NCBI RefSeq assembly: GCF_029589495.1
Contig: NZ_JAAIVF010000007.1
Coordinates: forward strand, 124,001-188,000
Origin: Speluncibacter jeojiensis
GTDB taxonomy: Bacteria; Actinomycetota; Actinomycetes; Mycobacteriales; Mycobacteriaceae
Length of the DNA: 64,000 bases
Direction of reading: 5' to 3'
Shown here: piece after piece, positions 60,365 to 64,000 of the stretch
Layout: each line of letters opens with the position of its first letter
Numbering within the stretch: the first letter of the stretch is position 1
Notes under the pieces: model-generated
Databases searched by the model: none
What the model was told of the DNA's origin: nothing
The model's input: the letters and a program-made list of their open reading frames with translations, nothing else
Program-made: the position numbers and the translations under genes

Positions 60365-61483
60365 TTACGTGGCCGGTTGCGCGGGCGATTCACGCCTCCG
60401 CCGTTGCTGCGCGCGTGCGGCGTCGCGGACCGCCTCCGCGGGCACCTCGCCGAACGGGTTCGGCTCGCCCACCAGACCCGCCCGCTCGTTGCGGACCTCC
60501 TCGTGGCGGCGCCAGATGCGGTCCAGCACCTCGGCGGTGCGGTTCGCCATCCGCCGCGACTCCACGGCCGCGGACACCTGCGGCAGCACCGGCAGCGGAC
60601 CGCCGGACCACACGCCCAGCGCCGTGCACAGCGCGGGCAGCAGCTGCTCGCCGGCCAGCTCGTAGCCCGCGGCCGACGGATGGAAGTGGTCGGCGGAGAA
60701 CAGTGCGTCGGGCGTGGCCAGGAATTCCGGCGTCAGCAGGTCCGCGAGCGGGACCGGCACGCCTCCCGCCGCGCGGGTGGCCGCCGCCTGCTCCTTGGCA
60801 AGCCGCAGCCCCCACCGCCGGACGACCGCGCGCAGCGGCTGCGGGATGGTGGTGACCACCCCCAGATCCGGGCAGGTACCGACGACGACCGCCGCGCCGC
60901 TGCCGTGCAGGCGCGCGACCGCCTCGCCGAGCCGGTGCGCCGAGCCGCGGGGCGAGAGCCGGGTGGTGACGTCGTTGGCCCCGATCAGGATGACGGCGGC
61001 GTCCGGGGGCGGCCCGGCGACGAACATCGCGTCGACCTGTCCCTTGAGACCCTTCGAGGTCGCGCCGACGATCGCCTTGGTGCTCAGGCGGACGCGCAGG
61101 CCGGTCTCCTCGGCCAGGCCGCGGGCCAGCAACACGCCCGGAACCTCGTCGGGCACTTCGCAACCCAGTCCGGCGGCGGTGGAGTCGCCGAAGATCATCA
61201 GGTGCAGGTCGACCGCGCTCGTCCGGGTCCACCTCTCGGGGTGGCCGCATCCGGGGGAGTAGACGCCGTCGGCGCGGGGTGGTCGCCCGGTGGGCCTGCC
61301 GATCACGCCGCGCGTGGCCTGGGCCTGGCGCAGAAGGTAGTTGTAGGCGGCCCAGCCCGCGCCGCCGGCGAGCGCGCCGGAGCCGACCGCGGCGGCGCCC
61401 GCCTTCGTTGCCGTCACCCACGTGGGGTGCTCCCCGTATCGCAAGCCCGAGACCTCCCCGAACGGCAGTTCACCTACCGCCAA
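60365..61483 (-). CDS. SGNH/GDSL-family hydrolase
   Basis: The 372-residue protein has an N-terminal hydrophobic segment (AGAAAVGSGALAGGAGWAAYN), then the SGNH blocks: LMIFGDSTAAGLG (nucleophile Ser), ILIGANDVTTRL (Asn) and FSADHFHPSAAGYE (Asp-His). Such enzymes are lipases or esterases; here probably membrane-anchored on the outer face. The start is uncertain; the longest frame uses a TTG at 61483. It matches Rv1075c in position. Confidence 0.85.
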   Translation of the reverse strand: MAVGELPFGEVSGLRYGEHPTWVTATKAGAAAVGSGALAGGAGWAAYNYLLRQAQATRGVIGRPTGRPPRADGVYSPGCGHPERWTRTSAVDLHLMIFGDSTAAGLGCEVPDEVPGVLLARGLAEETGLRVRLSTKAIVGATSKGLKGQVDAMFVAGPPPDAAVILIGANDVTTRLSPRGSAHRLGEAVARLHGSGAAVVVGTCPDLGVVTTIPQPLRAVVRRWGLRLAKEQAAATRAAGGVPVPLADLLTPEFLATPDALFSADHFHPSAAGYELAGEQLLPALCTALGVWSGGPLPVLPQVSAAVESRRMANRTAEVLDRIWRRHEEVRNERAGLVGEPNPFGEVPAEAVRDAARAQQRRRRESPAQPAT

Positions 61484-61575
61484 CGTAGCGCCGCGCGCGG
61501 GTGTGTGCGGGCCGGACGGGCCGATCGTCGCGACCTCGACTCACCGGGCGGCGCGGAGTCTGGAACCATGGAGGC

Positions 61576-62961
61576 ATGCGCATCGCGAACTCCGTCGTCG
61601 ACCTCATCGGCAACACCCCGCTGGTCAAGCTCAATTCGGTGACCGGTGACATCAAGGGCACGGTCGCGGCCAAGATCGAATACCTCAATCCGGGTGGCAG
61701 TTCGAAGGACCGGATCGCGGTCAAGATGATCGACGCCGCCGAGGCCTCCGGCGAACTCAAGCCGGGCGGCACCATCGTGGAGCCGACCTCGGGCAACACC
61801 GGGATCGGCCTCGCGCTCGTCGCGCAGCAGCGCGGCTACAAGTGCGTGTTCGTCTGCCCGGACAAGGTCAGCGAGGACAAGCGCAACGTGCTCAAGGCGT
61901 ACGGCGCCGAGGTCGTCGTGTGCCCGACCGCGGTGCCGCCGGAGCACCCGGACAGCTACTACACGGTCTCCGACCGGCTCGCCCGCGAGATCCCCGGCGG
62001 CTGGAAGCCGAACCAGTACTCCAACCCGGGCGGACCGGCCAGCCACTACGAGACCACCGGACCGGAGATCTGGCGCGACACCGAGGGCAAGGTCACCCAC
62101 TTCGTCGCGGGCGTCGGCACCGGCGGCACCATCACCGGCACCGGCCGCTATCTCAAGGAGATCTCCGGCGGCAAGGTCAAGGTCATCGGCGCGGACCCGG
62201 AGGGCTCGGTGTACTCGGGCGGAACCGGCCGGCCCTACCTGGTCGAGGGTGTCGGCGAGGACTTCTGGCCCAGCGCCTACGACCCGTCGATCCCCGACGA
62301 GATCATCGCCGTCTCGGACGCCGACTCGTTCGACATGACCCGGCGCCTGGCCCGCGAGGAGGGGCTGCTGGTCGGCGGCTCCTGCGGCATGGCCGTGGTG
62401 GCGGCGCTGCGGGTCGCCGAGCGCGAGGGTCCGGACGCGGTGGTGGTCGTGCTGCTGCCCGACGGCGGCCGCGGCTACCTGTCGAAGATCTTCAACGACC
62501 AGTGGATGGCGTCCTATGGTTTCCTGCGCAGCCGCCTCGACGGTTCGACCGACGAGAAGACCGTCGGCGACGTGCTGCGCGGCAAGTCCGGCGAACTGCC
62601 CGACCTGGTGCACACCCACCCGTCGGAGACCGTGCGCGACGCCATCGAGATCCTGCGCGAGTACGGCGTCTCGCAGATGCCGGTCGTCGGCGCCGAGCCG
62701 CCGGTGATGGCGGGCGAGGTGGCGGGAAGCGTCACCGAACGCGACCTGCTCAGCGCCGTCTTCGAGGGGCGCGCGACGCTGGCCGACCCGGTCGCCAAGC
62801 ACATGAGCACGCCGTTCCCGCTGATCGGCTCCGGCGAGAGCGTCAGCGCGGCGACCAAGGCGCTCGGCGACACCGATGCACTGATGGTCGTCGACGACGG
62901 CAAGCCGGTCGGCGTGATCACCCGGCACGACCTGCTCGGCTTCATCAGCCAGGGCGCATAG
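61576..62961 (+). CDS. Cystathionine beta-synthase
   Basis: A PLP enzyme joining serine and homocysteine to cystathionine. The 461-residue protein has the PLP lysine in NPGGSSKDRIAVKM, the EPTSGNTGIGLALVAQ substrate loop, VAGVGTGGTITGTGRYL for phosphate binding, and a C-terminal CBS-domain pair (VGDVLRGKSGELPDLV to GKPVGVITRHDLLGF). It corresponds to Rv1077. ATG at 61576 after GGAGG. A decayed copy of its last 69 bp lies 256 bp downstream. Confidence 0.95.
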   Translation: MRIANSVVDLIGNTPLVKLNSVTGDIKGTVAAKIEYLNPGGSSKDRIAVKMIDAAEASGELKPGGTIVEPTSGNTGIGLALVAQQRGYKCVFVCPDKVSEDKRNVLKAYGAEVVVCPTAVPPEHPDSYYTVSDRLAREIPGGWKPNQYSNPGGPASHYETTGPEIWRDTEGKVTHFVAGVGTGGTITGTGRYLKEISGGKVKVIGADPEGSVYSGGTGRPYLVEGVGEDFWPSAYDPSIPDEIIAVSDADSFDMTRRLAREEGLLVGGSCGMAVVAALRVAEREGPDAVVVVLLPDGGRGYLSKIFNDQWMASYGFLRSRLDGSTDEKTVGDVLRGKSGELPDLVHTHPSETVRDAIEILREYGVSQMPVVGAEPPVMAGEVAGSVTERDLLSAVFEGRATLADPVAKHMSTPFPLIGSGESVSAATKALGDTDALMVVDDGKPVGVITRHDLLGFISQGA

Positions 62962-62962
62962 A

Positions 62963-63003
62963 GGTGGTCGCGCAGCACAGCGCAACTGTGCCGCGTGACC
63001 ACC
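62963..63003 (+). terminator. Hairpin terminator directly after cbs
   Basis: GGTGGTC (from 62963) pairs with GACCACC (to 63003), and inside it GCACAG pairs with CTGTGC around CGCAA. TTGTT follows, giving the nearest thing to a classical rho-independent terminator in this region. Confidence 0.75.
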
Positions 63004-63076
63004 TTGTTCCACCTCGGCCGGCACGTCGCGGCCTGGCCGGAGAATCTCGAATCCCGACGCAATGAGGACGCGAGGT

Positions 63077-63114
63077 ATACCCGGCCACACCCTCGACAGG
63101 GGTGTGGCCGGTAT
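63077..63114. terminator. Second hairpin in the cbs-acyl-CoA dehydrogenase gap
   Basis: ATACCCGGCCACACCC (63077-63092) pairs with GGGGTGTGGCCGGTAT (63099-63114) with one bulged C and a 6-base loop. It could stop transcripts from either side. Apart from this, the first hairpin and the cbs copy, I see nothing in the 340-bp gap. Confidence 0.65.
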
Positions 63115-63217
63115 CCCGTTTCCTGCGCGTTCTTCTGCCTACGCCTGCGAACAGGCCGGCCAGATTCGCAAGCCCCCGGACTATCTACCCACCTTGCCTT
63201 GACCTGTTCACCAACCC

Positions 63218-63285
63218 GACGACGGCAAGCCGGTCGGTGTGATCACCCGCCACGAGCTGTTCGGCTACATCAGCAGGGCGCCTGG
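63218..63285 (+). pseudogene. Decayed duplicate of the cbs 3' end
   Basis: GACGACGGCAAGCCGGTCGG at 63218 repeats 62893 exactly, and the match continues to the end of cbs with five substitutions and one deleted base over about 65 bp (reading GVITRHELFGYIS). No upstream part of the gene is present, so this is a leftover of a tandem duplication or of a second CBS-domain gene. Confidence 0.8.
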
Positions 63286-63303
63286 AGTCGCGGGCGCCTA
63301 CCC

Positions 63304-64000
63304 TCAGCGGAAGGCTTTCGATCCGGTCAGTGCCTGGCCGATGACCAGTTGGTGCACCTCCGAGGTGCCCTCGTAGGTGAGTACCGACTCGAGGTTGTTC
63401 GCGTGCCGGATCACCGGGTACTCGAGGGTGATCCCGTTGGCGCCCAGGATGGTCCGGCACTGACGGGCGATGGCGATGGCTTCGCGGGTGTTGTTCAGCT
63501 TGCCGACGCTGACCTGCTCGCCGGTGAGCTCGCCGCGGTCCTTGAGCCGGCCCAGGTGCAGGGCGAGCAGTTGCCCCTTGCCGACCTCGACGGCCATGTC
63601 GGCGAGCTTGGCCTGGGTCAGCTGGTAGCCGGCGAGCGGCTTGTCGAACACCTCTCGGGTGCGTGCGTAGTCGACCGCGCACTCCAGGCAGTCGCGTGCG
63701 GCGCCGATCGCGCCGAAGACGATGCCGAAGCGGGCCTCGTTCAAGCAGGACAGCGGACCGGACAGTCCGCGCGCCTCGGGCAGCATGGCCTCGGCCGGCA
63801 GGCGCACGTCCTGCAGCACCAGCTCCGAGGTCACCGACGCCCGCAGCGACAGCTTGTGCGTGACGGTGTTGGCCTTGAACCCCGGCGTGGTGGTCGGGAC
63901 GAGGAAACCGCGCACACCCTCGTCGGTGCGGGCCCAGATCACCGCCACGTCGGCGGCCGAGCCGTTGGTGATCCACATCTTGGTGCCGTTGAGCACCCAG
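63304..64000 (-). CDS. Acyl-CoA dehydrogenase, glutaryl-CoA-dehydrogenase-like, 5' end cut by the window edge
   Basis: The visible 231 C-terminal residues contain KMWITNGSAADVAVIWART (FAD/substrate strand), RFGIVFGAIGAARDCLECAVDYARTREVF, and RTILGANGITLEYPVIRHANNLESV followed by TYEGTSEVHQLVIGQALTG, with the catalytic Glu in the YEGT motif. This end is most like glutaryl-CoA dehydrogenases, which oxidise and decarboxylate glutaryl-CoA in lysine and tryptophan breakdown. The start lies outside the window. Confidence 0.88.
   Translation of the reverse strand, partial: WVLNGTKMWITNGSAADVAVIWARTDEGVRGFLVPTTTPGFKANTVTHKLSLRASVTSELVLQDVRLPAEAMLPEARGLSGPLSCLNEARFGIVFGAIGAARDCLECAVDYARTREVFDKPLAGYQLTQAKLADMAVEVGKGQLLALHLGRLKDRGELTGEQVSVGKLNNTREAIAIARQCRTILGANGITLEYPVIRHANNLESVLTYEGTSEVHQLVIGQALTGSKAFR

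Overview
The window is GC-rich actinobacterial DNA. Gene content and order point to the mycolic-acid order Mycobacteriales (a Nocardia/Rhodococcus/Gordonia-like or mycobacterial relative; genus not resolved). Several blocks follow the order I recall from Mycobacterium tuberculosis: prs-glmU-tRNA-Gln-tetR-mfd-mazG, eno-ftsB-DUF501-ppx-tRNA-Leu, and a Bax-inhibitor-like gene-fadA-SGNH-cbs. Typical order markers are DUF3558, LppP/LprE, MTB12-like and AMIN-like lipoproteins, a FAD-independent mycobacterial-type methylenetetrahydrofolate reductase and DtxR/IdeR-type iron boxes. No rRNA, insertion sequence or CRISPR array was seen.

0-13.2 kb: the start of a DUF6194-like gene (minus strand), then a 3485-residue bimodular type I polyketide synthase with docking domains at both ends but no loading domain, no thioesterase and no partner gene in view. 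A convergent F420-dependent oxidoreductase, an iron box with a 36-residue membrane peptide, and a broken RNase H-like gene follow.

13.2-32.2 kb: an accessory region holding a dispersed type I restriction system. An HTH/degenerate-methylase/specificity-like protein is followed by hsdM, hsdS, a DUF6508-like gene and a membrane PASTA protein in one tightly overlapping operon. An Orc1/Cdc6-like AAA+ ATPase and hsdR sit 8-10 kb further on. The 16-bp motif GATA-N3-GGGG-Y-TATC stands 48-96 bp upstream of each of the three units (HTH/methylase gene, ATPase, hsdR). This suggests they form one co-regulated defence system, and it is the most interesting signal in the window. Between the two halves lie envelope and secreted genes: lipoproteins, small type-VII-substrate-like proteins, a 39-residue peptide behind a CRP/GlxR-like site, and a methyltransferase/MTHFR pair.

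32.2-45.97 kb: small metabolic genes (cyclase, GNAT, DUF2461), an MTB12-like lipoprotein, a BacA-type ABC transporter, then the conserved prs-glmU-tRNA-Gln block diverging from tetR, mfd and mazG.

45.97-50.9 kb: a DoxX-like gene and an iron-box-associated efeUOB (FTR1) iron-uptake operon sit between mazG and eno, where M. tuberculosis has lpqU.

50.9-64 kb: the conserved eno-ftsB-DUF501-ppx run, an NADH dehydrogenase, tRNA-Leu, TM2 and glycine-zipper membrane proteins, a Bax-inhibitor-1 protein, a DUF559 remnant between twin hairpins, thiolase, SGNH hydrolase, cystathionine beta-synthase, a decayed copy of the cbs 3' end, and a truncated glutaryl-CoA-dehydrogenase-like gene at the right edge.
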